DNA of 64,000 nucleotides from Geomonas subterranea (GTDB taxonomy: Bacteria > Desulfobacterota > Desulfuromonadia > Geobacterales > Geobacteraceae): assembly GCF_019063845.1 (NCBI RefSeq), contig NZ_CP077683.1:2170001-2234000 (forward strand), in the 5' to 3' direction. The notes under the pieces are model-generated. The model was not told the DNA's origin. It saw nothing but the letters and a program-made list of their open reading frames with translations, and did not search any database. The position numbers were made by a program, and so were the translations under genes. How positions within the stretch are numbered: position 1 is the first letter of the stretch; the number at the start of each line of letters is the position of its first letter. This document shows positions 1 through 8,438 of the stretch, one piece after another.

Positions 1-240
1 CATCGATTTTATGCAGACTTAGACGGTGCCCAGGGCCAAAGAAACCGTATACAGATACCCCGGGAACCCGCCTTGAAAGGCCTTGATCCGATGATCCATC
101 TCACCCGCTGAAGCCGCCTTAACGTATACCGGTTCTCGCTAACTAGCTGTTGAGCCGTGACTTTTTTTGTGTTACTACTCGTTGATCGGCATCCGTCCCC
201 CTCCTCCGTGCCGAGGCAAACTCCAGACAGAGGAATCCGC
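1..240. other. Upstream region of folD, no gene recognised
   Basis: I could not assign a gene here. A short minus-strand frame ending near base 9 has no recognisable family and no convincing start. The last part holds the folD ribosome-binding site (AGAGGA about 7 bases before the ATG at 241). No clear -35/-10 pair was found. Confidence 0.4.
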
Positions 241-1113
241 ATGAATCTTTTAGATGGCAAGAAATGCGCAGACAGCCTGATCGCGGGGATCGCGAAGCAG
301 GTCGCGCGCCACGTCGACGCGGGGCTCAGGAAACCGCACATGACGGTGATCCTGGTGGGAAACCACGCCCCCAGCGAGTCCTACGTCAAATCGAAGATCA
401 CCACCTGCTCGCTCTCGGGCTTCGACAGCAACCTGATCCGCCTCCCCGAGTCCGTCACCGAAAAGGAGCTCCTGGCCCTGATCGCCGGGATCAACGAAGA
501 CAACTCCACCGACGGCGTCATCGTGCAGCTCCCGCTCCCCAAGCAGATCAACGCCCAGCGCGTCATCAACGCGATCTCCCCGGAGAAGGACATCGACGGG
601 TTCCACCCCACCAACTTCGGGCGCATGGCCTTGGGGCAGAAGGCGTTCCGCCCCGCGACCGCCTACGGCATCTGCAAGCTGCTCCAGTTCTACCAGGTGC
701 CGGTAGCCGGCAGGCACTGCGTGGTCATCGGGCGCTCCAACATCGTCGGCAAGCCCATCTCCATCATGCTCTCCAACGACTTCGACATCGGCAACGCCAC
801 GGTGACGCTGACCCACATCGAGACCCCGCGCGAACTGCTGCTCGATGAAACCCGCCGTGCCGACATCGTCATAGTCGCCGTCGGCATCCCCGGTTTCGTG
901 ACGCCCGACATGGTGAAGGATGGTGTCACCCTGATCGACGTCGGCATCAACCGCCTCGAGAACGGCAAGCTGGTCGGCGACGTCGCCTTCGACGCAGTCG
1001 CACCCAAGTGCGAGTGGATCACCCCGGTTCCCGGCGGCGTCGGTCGCATGACCGTGGCCGCGCTGATGATCAACACGCTCGCCGCCTACCAGAACAACTT
1101 CGAGCTGGCTTAA
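241..1113 (+). CDS. folD: Bifunctional methylenetetrahydrofolate dehydrogenase/cyclohydrolase FolD, variant type
   Basis: A 290-residue cytoplasmic enzyme interconverting methylene-THF, methenyl-THF and 10-formyl-THF in one-carbon metabolism. The start at 241 is chosen because AGAGGA lies about 7 bases upstream; the frame is open further upstream but without a ribosome site. Visible family features are the catalytic SYVKSK segment (about residues 44-49), [17 protein letters not shown], the Rossmann segment GRSNIVGKP and the C-terminal [11 protein letters not shown]. The usual PCTPxG signature is replaced by PATAYG, and the stretch GNATVTLTH follows the nucleotide-binding loop. From memory, both are typical of the Bacteroidetes-like FolD branch rather than the common proteobacterial form, so this may be a second or transferred copy. 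It is followed by a GC-rich repeat and a bidirectional terminator. Confidence 0.93.
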   Translation: MNLLDGKKCADSLIAGIAKQVARHVDAGLRKPHMTVILVGNHAPSESYVKSKITTCSLSGFDSNLIRLPESVTEKELLALIAGINEDNSTDGVIVQLPLPKQINAQRVINAISPEKDIDGFHPTNFGRMALGQKAFRPATAYGICKLLQFYQVPVAGRHCVVIGRSNIVGKPISIMLSNDFDIGNATVTLTHIETPRELLLDETRRADIVIVAVGIPGFVTPDMVKDGVTLIDVGINRLENGKLVGDVAFDAVAPKCEWITPVPGGVGRMTVAALMINTLAAYQNNFELA

Positions 1114-1120
1114 CCCACTC

Positions 1121-1250
1121 ACCTGTCCCCCCTTCCCTCTCCCGCTGGGAGAGGTTGCCCGAAGGCCGGGTGAGGGAGCCGTGTGCTGCTGCAATCTCAC
1201 TTCGTAGCGATGCCCTCACCCCGCCCCTCTCCGGTGGGAGAGGGAGTTTG
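1121..1250. repeat. Dispersed GC-rich palindromic (REP-like) repeat pair
   Basis: Two short inverted units built from CCCTCTCCC/GGGAGAGG arms joined by CGAAGGCCGGGTGAGGG lie between folD and its terminator. The same words recur at 12.16-12.66 kb, near 51.2 kb and, more loosely, at 17.7 and 59.87 kb. I read this as a REP-like intergenic family; no coding potential is apparent. Confidence 0.6.
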
Positions 1251-1266
1251 CGCGACGTCGGTATAA

Positions 1267-1304
1267 AAAAAGGGTCCCGGCATTTGCGCCGGGACCCTTT
1301 TCCG
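1267..1304. terminator. Bidirectional terminator between folD and dcuB
   Basis: A perfect stem pairs GGGTCCCGG with CCGGGACCC around a short loop. It is flanked by an A-run on the left and a T-run on the right, so it can end transcription of both convergent genes. Confidence 0.9.
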
Positions 1305-1360
1305 TTTCCCCTCGTTTTTTTCTTATCCTGCCGTTATCCCTTTCATCCCCTTCATCCCGG

Positions 1361-2692
1361 TTAAAGAAGGACCTGCGAGATGGTGTAGGCGACCACGGTG
1401 GAGACGCCCACGCCGATCAATCCCGGGATCATGAAGCTGTGGTTCAGGAGATACTTCCCGATCCTGGTGGTGCCGGTGCGGTCCATGTTGATGGCCGCCA
1501 GGTCGCTCGGGTAGAAGGCGAAGAAGAAGTACGCGTAGCTTGCCGGCAGCAGCCCGAGGAGCAGCGGGATGGGGAGCCCCAGGGCCAGCCCCAGCGGGAG
1601 GGTGATGGCGAGAGTCGCCGCCTGGCTCTTCACGAAGGCGGAGATGCAGAAGGTGGCGATGGCGAAGGTCCAGGGGGCCATCTTGACCATGATGCCGATG
1701 TTGTCGATCAGGTATTTTTTGTTCGCGCTGATGAAGGTATCGCTCATCCATGCGATGCCGAAGATGGAGACGACCGCGATCATGCCGGCGATGAAGACGC
1801 TCGAATGGGCGATGTCCTTCGCCTTGACCTTGGCGGCGAAGAGGATGAAGGCGCCGTAGGCAAGCATGATGAACTGAACCACGGTGGTCATCGGAATCGG
1901 TTTCTTGTCGGCTGCCAGGGGGAGGAGCCACGGACAGCTCGCCATCAGGATGATGGTGCCGACACCGGCGAAGAAGAGCGCCACGGAGACCTTGGCGACG
2001 GTGGAGATTTTCTTGTCGAGGGTGGTCACGTCGGCATCGAGCGCCTTGCGGAATTCGGGATCCTGCAGGCGGGCCTGGAATTCCTGGTCCTTGTCGAGAT
2101 CGAGGCCGCGGTTGAAGCTCCAGGCCGCGGCGGCGAGCACGCCGATGATGCCGGCGGGCATGGTGACAGCGAGGATGTCGATCAGCGTCACGGGGTGCCC
2201 GGCCTTGGCGGCGAAGCCTAGGAAGAAGGTGACTGCCGCTGCCACGGGGCTCGCGGTGATCCCCATCTGCGAGGCGACGCTTGAGATCGCCATGGGGCGC
2301 TCGGGGCGGATCTTGGTCTTGATGGCGACGTCCGAGATGACCGGCAGCAGTGCGTAGACGGCATGCCCGGTGCCGCAGCAGACCGTCAGGAAGAAGGTGC
2401 AAAGAGGCGCGAGGATGGTGACGTACTTAGGATGGGCGCGCAGCAGCTTTTCTGTCAGCTGCACCAGGTAGTCGAGACCTCCGGCCACCTGCAGCGTCGC
2501 CGAAGCCGTGACCACCGCAAGGATGATCAGCATTACGGCGATGGGGGGCTCGGAGGGGGCGCTGCGGAAACCGAGCACCAGCACCGAGACGCCTAGGCCG
2601 CCGATGAGCCCGAGGGCTACGCCGCCTTTGCGGATGCCTATCAGCACCGCACCGAGTACGAGTATGAATTGGATCCAGAACATCGCTGCCAT
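1361..2692 (-). CDS. dcuB: Anaerobic C4-dicarboxylate transporter, Dcu family (DcuB-like)
   Basis: A 443-residue inner-membrane carrier of the DcuA/DcuB family with about 10-12 hydrophobic helices. In Geobacter, DcuB-type carriers exchange fumarate for succinate and support fumarate respiration (family knowledge). Sequence support is the N-terminal IGIRKGGVALGLIGGLG, the TFFLTVCCGTGHAVYALLPV segment and the C-terminal FYPSDLAAINMDRTG, all typical of Dcu proteins. The start has a strong AGGAGG 5 bases upstream. Upstream lie a sigma-54 promoter (2767-2782) and three palindromes, and then the genes for a sigma-54 response regulator and its kinase, so dicarboxylate-induced expression is likely. 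Confidence 0.92.
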   Translation of the reverse strand: MAAMFWIQFILVLGAVLIGIRKGGVALGLIGGLGVSVLVLGFRSAPSEPPIAVMLIILAVVTASATLQVAGGLDYLVQLTEKLLRAHPKYVTILAPLCTFFLTVCCGTGHAVYALLPVISDVAIKTKIRPERPMAISSVASQMGITASPVAAAVTFFLGFAAKAGHPVTLIDILAVTMPAGIIGVLAAAAWSFNRGLDLDKDQEFQARLQDPEFRKALDADVTTLDKKISTVAKVSVALFFAGVGTIILMASCPWLLPLAADKKPIPMTTVVQFIMLAYGAFILFAAKVKAKDIAHSSVFIAGMIAVVSIFGIAWMSDTFISANKKYLIDNIGIMVKMAPWTFAIATFCISAFVKSQAATLAITLPLGLALGLPIPLLLGLLPASYAYFFFAFYPSDLAAINMDRTGTTRIGKYLLNHSFMIPGLIGVGVSTVVAYTISQVLL

Positions 2693-2766
2693 GACAACCT
2701 CCTATGTTGCTTTTGGTTAGCTGTGGCGAGGCCGTGCCTCGCGTCATTATCTAACCGTGCTAGAGC

Positions 2767-2782
2767 AGGCTTGATGCCAAGA
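2767..2782 (-). promoter_or_regulatory. Sigma-54 promoter of dcuB
   Basis: On the minus strand the sequence reads TGGCATCAAGCCTGCT. The invariant GG and GC are spaced exactly as in the TGGCAC-N5-TTGC consensus. The predicted transcription start is near 2755, about 63 bases before the ATG. The upstream gene encodes a sigma-54 activator. Confidence 0.75.
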
Positions 2783-2856
2783 TCCGGATTTTTCTCAAGT
2801 GGTCGAATTTACAATTAAAAACAGCCAAAAAGGGAAGAAGCGCCGCATAAAAGGGC

Positions 2857-2961
2857 ATAACCTGGGGCTATGGCGCGATGATCGGCAATTGAAAAATACA
2901 CGTGATTTCGAAAGGTTAAGGAAGGATATAACGTTGAGTTATCATTATAACCGCAGGTTAT
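2857..2961. promoter_or_regulatory. Three ATAAC-N5-GTTAT palindromes, probable enhancer sites
   Basis: Three 15-bp inverted repeats lie at 2857-2871 (ATAACCTGGGGCTAT, one mismatch), 2928-2942 (ATAACGTTGAGTTAT) and 2947-2961 (ATAACCGCAGGTTAT). The two proximal to each other are 19 bp apart centre to centre. They sit about 100-205 bp upstream of the predicted dcuB start, the usual range for sigma-54 enhancers, and are the best candidates for the binding site of the adjacent response regulator. The rest of 2783-3111 holds no convincing gene; a 65-codon plus-strand frame covers the sites but lacks a ribosome site and family features. Confidence 0.65.
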
Positions 2962-3111
2962 CGCTGTTCATGAGAGGGTACGTCTGGAAGTCATGAAGAG
3001 GCTGGAGCAGGCGATCCGGCCCCGGAAAGTACAGCGCCGCGTCGGCCGAAGGATCCACCTCCTCCCCCCGGAGGGGGGAGGTCGGGAGGGGGGGCTTTTA
3101 GGGGGAAGCTT

Positions 3112-4527
3112 TTAGGAGTGCATCATCTTCAGCCGCTTGCTGAGGGCGGGCTGGGAGATGCCGAGCAGTCTCGCGGCGAGGGTCTGGTTGCCGTTGGCGC
3201 GGGCAAGCGCCTCCTGGACCAGGAAAGCGGCGGCGTCGCTGAAGGTGGGGAGTTCGTCGAAGCCGCTGAAGGGGTTCTGTTTCGGGGGAGCGGCCGTCGA
3301 TGGTCCCGCCTCGGCCTGCGCTGACTCCACCGCCTTCACGAAGCTCTCCATGGAAAGCATCCGGTCGCGGTGCACGCTGACGGCGTCATAGACCATCGCC
3401 TTCAGTTCCCTCACGTTCCCCGGGAAGCTGTAGGTGGATAGAAACTGCGCCAGCCCCTTGGGGGGTGTCGGCTTCTTCTTCCCCAGCGCCTCGGCGGCCT
3501 CGGCCAGAAAGTGATCCAACAGGAGCGGGATGTCGCCACGCCGCTCCCTGAGCGCCGGCACCTGCACCCGGTGCGTCCGCAGCCGGTAGTACAGGTCGCG
3601 GCGGAACTTCCCCTCACCCTCTTTGGCGGAAAGGCTCTGGTGCGTCGCCACGATGATGCGCGCCTTGAGACGCTTGGGGAGGTCGCATCCCAGCGGGAAA
3701 TACTCGCGCTCCTGCAAAAGCCGCAGCAACTTCACCTGCGACGGGATGCTCAGGTCCCCGATCTCGTCCAGAAACAGGGTCCCGTCGCTCGCCTCCTCCA
3801 CCATCCCGCGCCTGGCCTGGTCCGCGCCGGTGAAGGCGCCGCGCACGTGACCGAAAAGGGTGTCGGCGAAGACGGTGTCGTCGAGCCCCGCCACGTTGAC
3901 CGTGACCAGCTTGCCGCGGCAGCCGCTCAGCCGGTGCACGGCCTGGGCGATCAGTTCCTTTCCGACGCCGCTCTCCCCGGTGATCAGTAGCGGCTGCGGG
4001 CTCTTCGCCACCGCCTCGATGTAGGCGAAGACGTCGAGCATGGAGCGGTCGCCGGTTACGATGGCGGAGAAGGCTTCCGGGTGCGACAGCTCGCGCGAGA
4101 TCAGGCGGCTCGACACCTCCTGGAACTCGCTTCTCATCTCCACCATCCGGATCGCCCGCAAAACGCTCCCGACGATGCGTTCCTCCTCGTCGGTCTTGAC
4201 GCAGTAGTCGAAGGCGCCCAGGCGCATGCAGCGCACCGCCGTCTCCAGCTGGTTCAGGCCGCTCAGGATGACGACCGCGGTGTCGGGGTAGCGTTCCGCG
4301 ATCTGGGCCAGCACCTCCTCACCGGAGAGGTACGGCATGGTGAGATCGAGTATGACCAGCCCGATGCGCTTTTCCTCCAGTATGGAGAGCACCTGGCGGC
4401 TGTCGCTGCAGGTGGTGATGTTGTTGATCCCTCCGGCGGTCTCCAGGGTGAGGGTCAGGGAACCGAGCCAGTCGGGCTCGTCATCGACCAGCAGGACGCC
4501 GAAATCGGGGTAGAGGGTCTCGGTCAC
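3112..4527 (-). CDS. Sigma-54-dependent response regulator (DctD/NtrC type)
   Basis: A 471-residue transcription activator. The N-terminal receiver domain (about 8-125) has the acidic pair in LLVDDE and a phospho-acceptor Asp in VILDLTMP. The central AAA+ domain (about 155-385) has Walker A GESGVGKE, the sigma-54 contact loop GAFTGA and Walker [12 protein letters not shown]-terminal Fis-type helix-turn-helix occupies the last 40 residues ([20 protein letters not shown]). Its start codon overlaps the stop of the upstream kinase gene by 4 bases, so the two are translationally coupled. The likely target is dcuB just downstream, which has a sigma-54 promoter and three palindromes. The stimulus is inferred to be a C4-dicarboxylate. 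Confidence 0.92.
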   Translation of the reverse strand: MTETLYPDFGVLLVDDEPDWLGSLTLTLETAGGINNITTCSDSRQVLSILEEKRIGLVILDLTMPYLSGEEVLAQIAERYPDTAVVILSGLNQLETAVRCMRLGAFDYCVKTDEEERIVGSVLRAIRMVEMRSEFQEVSSRLISRELSHPEAFSAIVTGDRSMLDVFAYIEAVAKSPQPLLITGESGVGKELIAQAVHRLSGCRGKLVTVNVAGLDDTVFADTLFGHVRGAFTGADQARRGMVEEASDGTLFLDEIGDLSIPSQVKLLRLLQEREYFPLGCDLPKRLKARIIVATHQSLSAKEGEGKFRRDLYYRLRTHRVQVPALRERRGDIPLLLDHFLAEAAEALGKKKPTPPKGLAQFLSTYSFPGNVRELKAMVYDAVSVHRDRMLSMESFVKAVESAQAEAGPSTAAPPKQNPFSGFDELPTFSDAAAFLVQEALARANGNQTLAARLLGISQPALSKRLKMMHS

Positions 4528-6330
4528 GCGTCAACCTCCTTGTGATAGACGGGCAGGGTCAGGGTGACCGTGGTGCCGCTGCCGTCGGACTGAAACTCCA
4601 GGGTGCCGCCATGCTCCTTCACGATCCCCGCCGAGACCGAGAGCCCGAGTCCGGTCCCCCCCTGATCCTGCTTGGTGGTGAAGAAGGGGTCGGTCAGGCG
4701 GGAGAGGTGCTCCGGCGCGATGCCGGTCCCCTCGTCGCGCAGCCTCACCACCACGGTGTCGCGGAAGGCATCGTGCCAGGTTACCAGCTCGATGCCCCGC
4801 TCCTGGTCGGGGAGCGCCTGGCAGGCGTTCAGGATCAGGTTGACCAGCACCTGCTCGATACGCTGCCGGTTGCCGCGCACCCGGGGAAGCCCCTTGCGAA
4901 AGCCGACGCTGAAGTTGCGGGTGGCCTTGCGGATGGTCGGCTCCACCAGCCTCACCGCGGCCTGGGCCGCCGTGTTGAGGTCGATGACGTCGTTGCCGCT
5001 GGTGGTGTCCTGCCGGGCGAAGTCCTTCAAATCGTCCACGATCCGTTTGATGCGCTTGCCCGCGTCCTGGATCTTCGCCAGCGACTTGGGCACCTCCTGG
5101 CGCATCCTCGAGTAGGGAAGCCCGCCGCAGGTGAAATCGCCGTTTTCCTCGTAGTAGCGCTCCAGGATCCTGGTGGCGTCGGTGTGGAAACGCTTCAGGA
5201 TCGGGGCCTCCAAAAGGATGATCCCGGTGGGGTTGTTGATCTCGTGCGCAACGCCGGAAACAAGCACGCCGAGCGCCGCCATCTTGTCCGCCTGCACCAG
5301 CTGCTGCTGGTTCAACCGCAGCTCCTCCTCGACCTGGCGCCGCTCCGCGATCTCCCGGGTCAGGTCCGCCGTGCGCAGGGCCACCTGCCGGTGCAGCGTG
5401 CGCGACCAGAGGGCGAAGCCACTCAGAAGGAGAAAGAGCGGCACGACGACCACCGCGGCGTACTTCACGATGGTCCACCAGTCGATAGGCGTGGTGTCGA
5501 CCACTCCGAGCCACTTGTTGTGGATGGCGTCGTACTGCCCGGTCTTTTTGAGGATGGCGAGCCCCTCGTTGAAGCGTGACAGGAGCTCGACGTTCCCTTT
5601 GTCGACCGCGTAGCAGTAACGGTGGGTGGCGACGTTGCGCACCACCGGCACCAGATTGGTGAGCTTCAGTTCGCGGATCATGTACATGCCCGGAACGATG
5701 GCCACCACCGCGTACTCTATTTTTCCCGAGGCGACCAGGCGCAGGGCGTCGGCAGGGGTGTCGGTCAGCGTGAGCCTCCCCCCTACCCCGTGCCTGACCA
5801 GGTAGTCGTGCATGATGCCGCCCCGGTGCACGGCGACACTCTTACCCTTCAGCTCCTCAAGTGAATTAACCGACGGGTTGTCCTTCCGGCCAAAGATGGC
5901 GTGATTCACCACGGCGTGCGGAACGGAGAAATCGACCTCGTCCGAGCGTTCCGCAGAGTACGACATCCCCTGCAGCACGTCGACGCGCCCGGCCTGGAGC
6001 GCGTCGCGCATCTCGGCCCAGCTCCCCAGGCGGAACTCCACCTTCATCCCCATGACCTCGGCTATGGCGCGGGTCAGGTCGACGTTGTAGCCGGCGGGCT
6101 GGCCGGAGCGATCGATGAATTCGTAGGGGGGATAGTCCCGGTCGCCGCCGACCACGACGGTACGGGTTTGCGCGGCAACGACATCACCAGCCGCCAGGAG
6201 CGCGGGGGGTGCGGCAAAAAACAGAGGGTGAGAAGGACGAGGAGGAGGCATCCCCTCCCCTTCGGAAGTACGGAGAGGAGTTGCCCTAGTCCGGCGCGCA
6301 TACGGCTGGTCCGAAGCGGACGCTGTTCCA
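4524..6330 (-). CDS. Histidine kinase with periplasmic SBP_bac_3 sensor domain (apparent frameshift in signal peptide)
   Basis: Partner of the overlapping sigma-54 regulator. The uninterrupted frame begins near 6251 and encodes a family-3 solute-binding domain (from TVVVGGDRDYPPYEF), a transmembrane segment (VVVPLFLLLSGFALW), a coiled linker and a kinase core with GVLVSGVAHEINNPTG (phospho-His) and GGTGLGLSVSAG (ATP lid). Its first 20 residues look unnatural. In the neighbouring frame, ATG 6330 or 6300 opens a normal signal peptide (arginines, then LLLVLLTLC). Adding one base to the A6 run at 6216-6221 joins the two into a standard export signal, so I annotate the start at 6330, five bases after the rbgA stop. 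The shift is probably a sequencing error; a phase-variable tract is the alternative. Confidence 0.8.
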
Positions 6331-6335
6331 TGGTC

Positions 6336-7250
6336 TCATTCCGGCACTGTGGGTGCCTGTTGGTGCTGCTCCCCGACCTCGATGCCCGCGAAACGGAGCA
6401 GCTCCGCCTCGACATCCTCCGGGGTTCCCGGTTCCTCGAAGCTGATCCGCCCCGCCTTGCCCGCGCGAAGCTCGCGCAGGAAGGTCTCGGCCGCGCGGTG
6501 CACGTCGACCACACCGCCGCTCATGATGCAGCCCAGGCAACGCCCGACCGCCTCGACCACCTCGTAAGGGGTTTCCGGCAGATCGGTCAGCTTGTAGCGC
6601 TCCTTCAGGAGGTCGGGGTAGCGGCGCATCATGTAGGCGGCGGCGAAGACCCCGACGTTGGTGTAGTCGAGCGCGTTGGCGCCGATGGCGCCGCTGGCCG
6701 CGAGGCGGTAGGCGCCCCCCTGGTCGTCCATGGCGGGCCACAAGAGTCCGGGGGTGTCAAAGATGAGGATGCCGTTGTTGAGCGGGATCTGCTGCGGGCG
6801 CATCGTCACCGCCGGGCGGTCCCCCACCTTGGCGATGCTTTTTCCCGCCAGCGTGTTGATCAGCGTCGACTTCCCGACGTTGGGAATCCCCACCACCATG
6901 GTGCGGATCGGGTAGCCTGGGTTGCCGCGCTGCGGCACCAGCTGCTTGCACAGCTTCACCAGGCTCTTCACCTCCGGGATGTTCTTCGCGACAAGCGGCA
7001 GGGCGCGCACGCCCGAGCTCTTCTGAAAATGCTGCACCCACGCCCTGGTGGCGGCCGGGTCGGCGAGGTCGTTCTTGTTCAGCACCTTGATGCAGGGCTT
7101 GTTCCGGCGCACCTGCTCCAGCAGGTGGTTGGAGCTTGAGTACGGGAGGCGCGCATCGAGCACCTCGATGATCAGGTCGATCTTGCGGACCAGTTCCGAG
7201 ATCTGTTCGAGCGCCTTGCTCATGTGGCCGGGGTACCATCTAATCGTCAT
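6336..7250 (-). CDS. rbgA: Ribosome biogenesis GTPase RbgA/YlqF
   Basis: A 304-residue circularly permuted GTPase that assists late assembly of the large ribosomal subunit. The nucleotide-binding motifs occur in the permuted order: G4 (LNKND, about residue 58), then G1 (GIPNVGKST, about 120), a G2-like threonine (AVTM) and G3 (DTPG). The N-terminal WYPGHMSKA is the family signature. The length matches YlqF proteins. It may be the first gene of an operon with the dicarboxylate kinase and regulator because the gap to the next gene is only 5 bases; a functional link is not evident. Confidence 0.93.
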   Translation of the reverse strand: MTIRWYPGHMSKALEQISELVRKIDLIIEVLDARLPYSSSNHLLEQVRRNKPCIKVLNKNDLADPAATRAWVQHFQKSSGVRALPLVAKNIPEVKSLVKLCKQLVPQRGNPGYPIRTMVVGIPNVGKSTLINTLAGKSIAKVGDRPAVTMRPQQIPLNNGILIFDTPGLLWPAMDDQGGAYRLAASGAIGANALDYTNVGVFAAAYMMRRYPDLLKERYKLTDLPETPYEVVEAVGRCLGCIMSGGVVDVHRAAETFLRELRAGKAGRISFEEPGTPEDVEAELLRFAGIEVGEQHQQAPTVPE

Positions 7251-7495
7251 CTACATTTCCCTTGGTAGTTCAAAAATCGCAATACAAGGCGACACCATAG
7301 CACAGGTGCCGTTCAAAATGCCACACCGCTTGCGTACTTTGGCTGTCTCATGTGGATCGTGCGTCTCTCGCTTTAATAGGAACGATTGACTCGGGTTGCC
7401 AGCGAAGCTAGCATTGCAAATGTTAAAAAATTCACACCCTTCGGAAAGGAGCAGGTTTGCCGGCGGCGGACAGCGCCGCAACGGGAGAGCGAGCT

Positions 7496-8053
7496 ATGAG
7501 AGAGCTACTGGCGGAGGCGATCAGGCTTACGGTGAGCATGGAGAGGAACAGCGAACTGCTGTATCGAAAGGGCGCAACGGCTGAGGGGGTGGCGCACAGG
7601 AACTTCTTCGAACGGCTGGCGCAGGTGCAGTCGCGGCGCATCGACGCCCTGCTGCGGCAGCTCTCGCAGCGGGATGCGGCGGATGCCCATCCGGTGGCGC
7701 CCCTGGCCCGCCCCGTGCAGACGGGGGAAAACGCGGCGGCCCCGTTCAGCGACCTGCACCAGGCGCTGCTCGACAAGCGTTCGAACATCGACCTGTACGC
7801 CACCTTCTGCCGGTGCTTCAAGGAGCCTTCCCTGTGCCGCTTCTTCGAGACCGCGCTGGCGGTCGCCCGCAGGGAGTTCAAGCTGATCACGGCAGAATAC
7901 CTCAAGGGAGGCGGTCTCAGCGCCGCTCCCGCGGCATGGAGTCCGCCGCGGCGGAGCCACCAGCGGGGCGAGCTCCCCCACCGCTTTCCCAACCGCCATT
8001 CGCAGCTATTCTTCGCCATGCAGGACTGCGGCAGACAGTCCCGCATCGGCTGA
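7496..8053 (+). CDS. Ferritin-like/rubrerythrin-like hypothetical protein
   Basis: A 185-residue soluble protein. The ATG at 7496 is chosen because GGGAGAG lies 6 bases upstream. The sequence is mostly amphipathic helix with two long antiparallel segments (about 1-45 and 85-130) carrying E and H/R residues, as in YciC- or rubrerythrin-like four-helix proteins. I see no clear pair of ExxH iron-binding motifs, so metal binding is uncertain. The last 45 residues are basic, low in predicted structure, and may be disordered. It stands alone and converges with a decayed transporter fragment. The family assignment is tentative. Confidence 0.55.
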   Translation: MRELLAEAIRLTVSMERNSELLYRKGATAEGVAHRNFFERLAQVQSRRIDALLRQLSQRDAADAHPVAPLARPVQTGENAAAPFSDLHQALLDKRSNIDLYATFCRCFKEPSLCRFFETALAVARREFKLITAEYLKGGGLSAAPAAWSPPRRSHQRGELPHRFPNRHSQLFFAMQDCGRQSRIG

Positions 8054-8069
8054 TCCGTCAGGCTGCCTC

Positions 8070-8300
8070 GGGCGCCAGTCCGGGCAGCCTCTTCCTGTTT
8101 ATCATCCGCACAACACCCACCGCCAAGAGGCAGATCATACCCGAGCAGGAAAGCGATCATGTAGTCACCGAGGAAGGCCCGCACGGTTCCGGCGAAGGTC
8201 ACGGCCAGTGCGGCGCCCACCTGGTGAATGGCGAAGTTCCAGCCGATCATCACCCCGACGTTCTGTCTGCCGACCGCCTCGGCCGTGAGAGCTTCCTCGA
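8070..8300 (-). pseudogene. C-terminal remnant of an MFS transporter
   Basis: The minus-strand translation contains GVMIGWNFAIHQVGAALA followed by an FAGTVRAFLGDYMIAFLLGY-like stretch. This matches the penultimate and last helices of major facilitator transporters (HQxGAALG, then G-D-Y-xxAF). No upstream domains or start exist and the reading continues into unrelated sequence, so this is a scar. It lies between the ferritin-like gene and yyaL. Confidence 0.55.
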
Positions 8301-8438
8301 TAAAGGGCGCCGTGAGGTGCGTCGCCGCCGGGGGGAAACATGGTAAAGTTAAACCTTTCGCCCCCGTAAAGCGCGCCAGCCCCCCGTTTATTGCAACGCA
8401 CGGCACACGCGCCGACCATCGAAGACGGAGATGAGATC

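Noticed and set aside
2799-2996. 65-codon plus-strand frame upstream of dcuB
   Set aside because: No ribosome site or similarity, and it overlaps the three regulatory palindromes.
7251-7481. 76-codon minus-strand gene upstream of rbgA
   Set aside because: No similarity and poor codon pattern; it covers the divergent promoter region.
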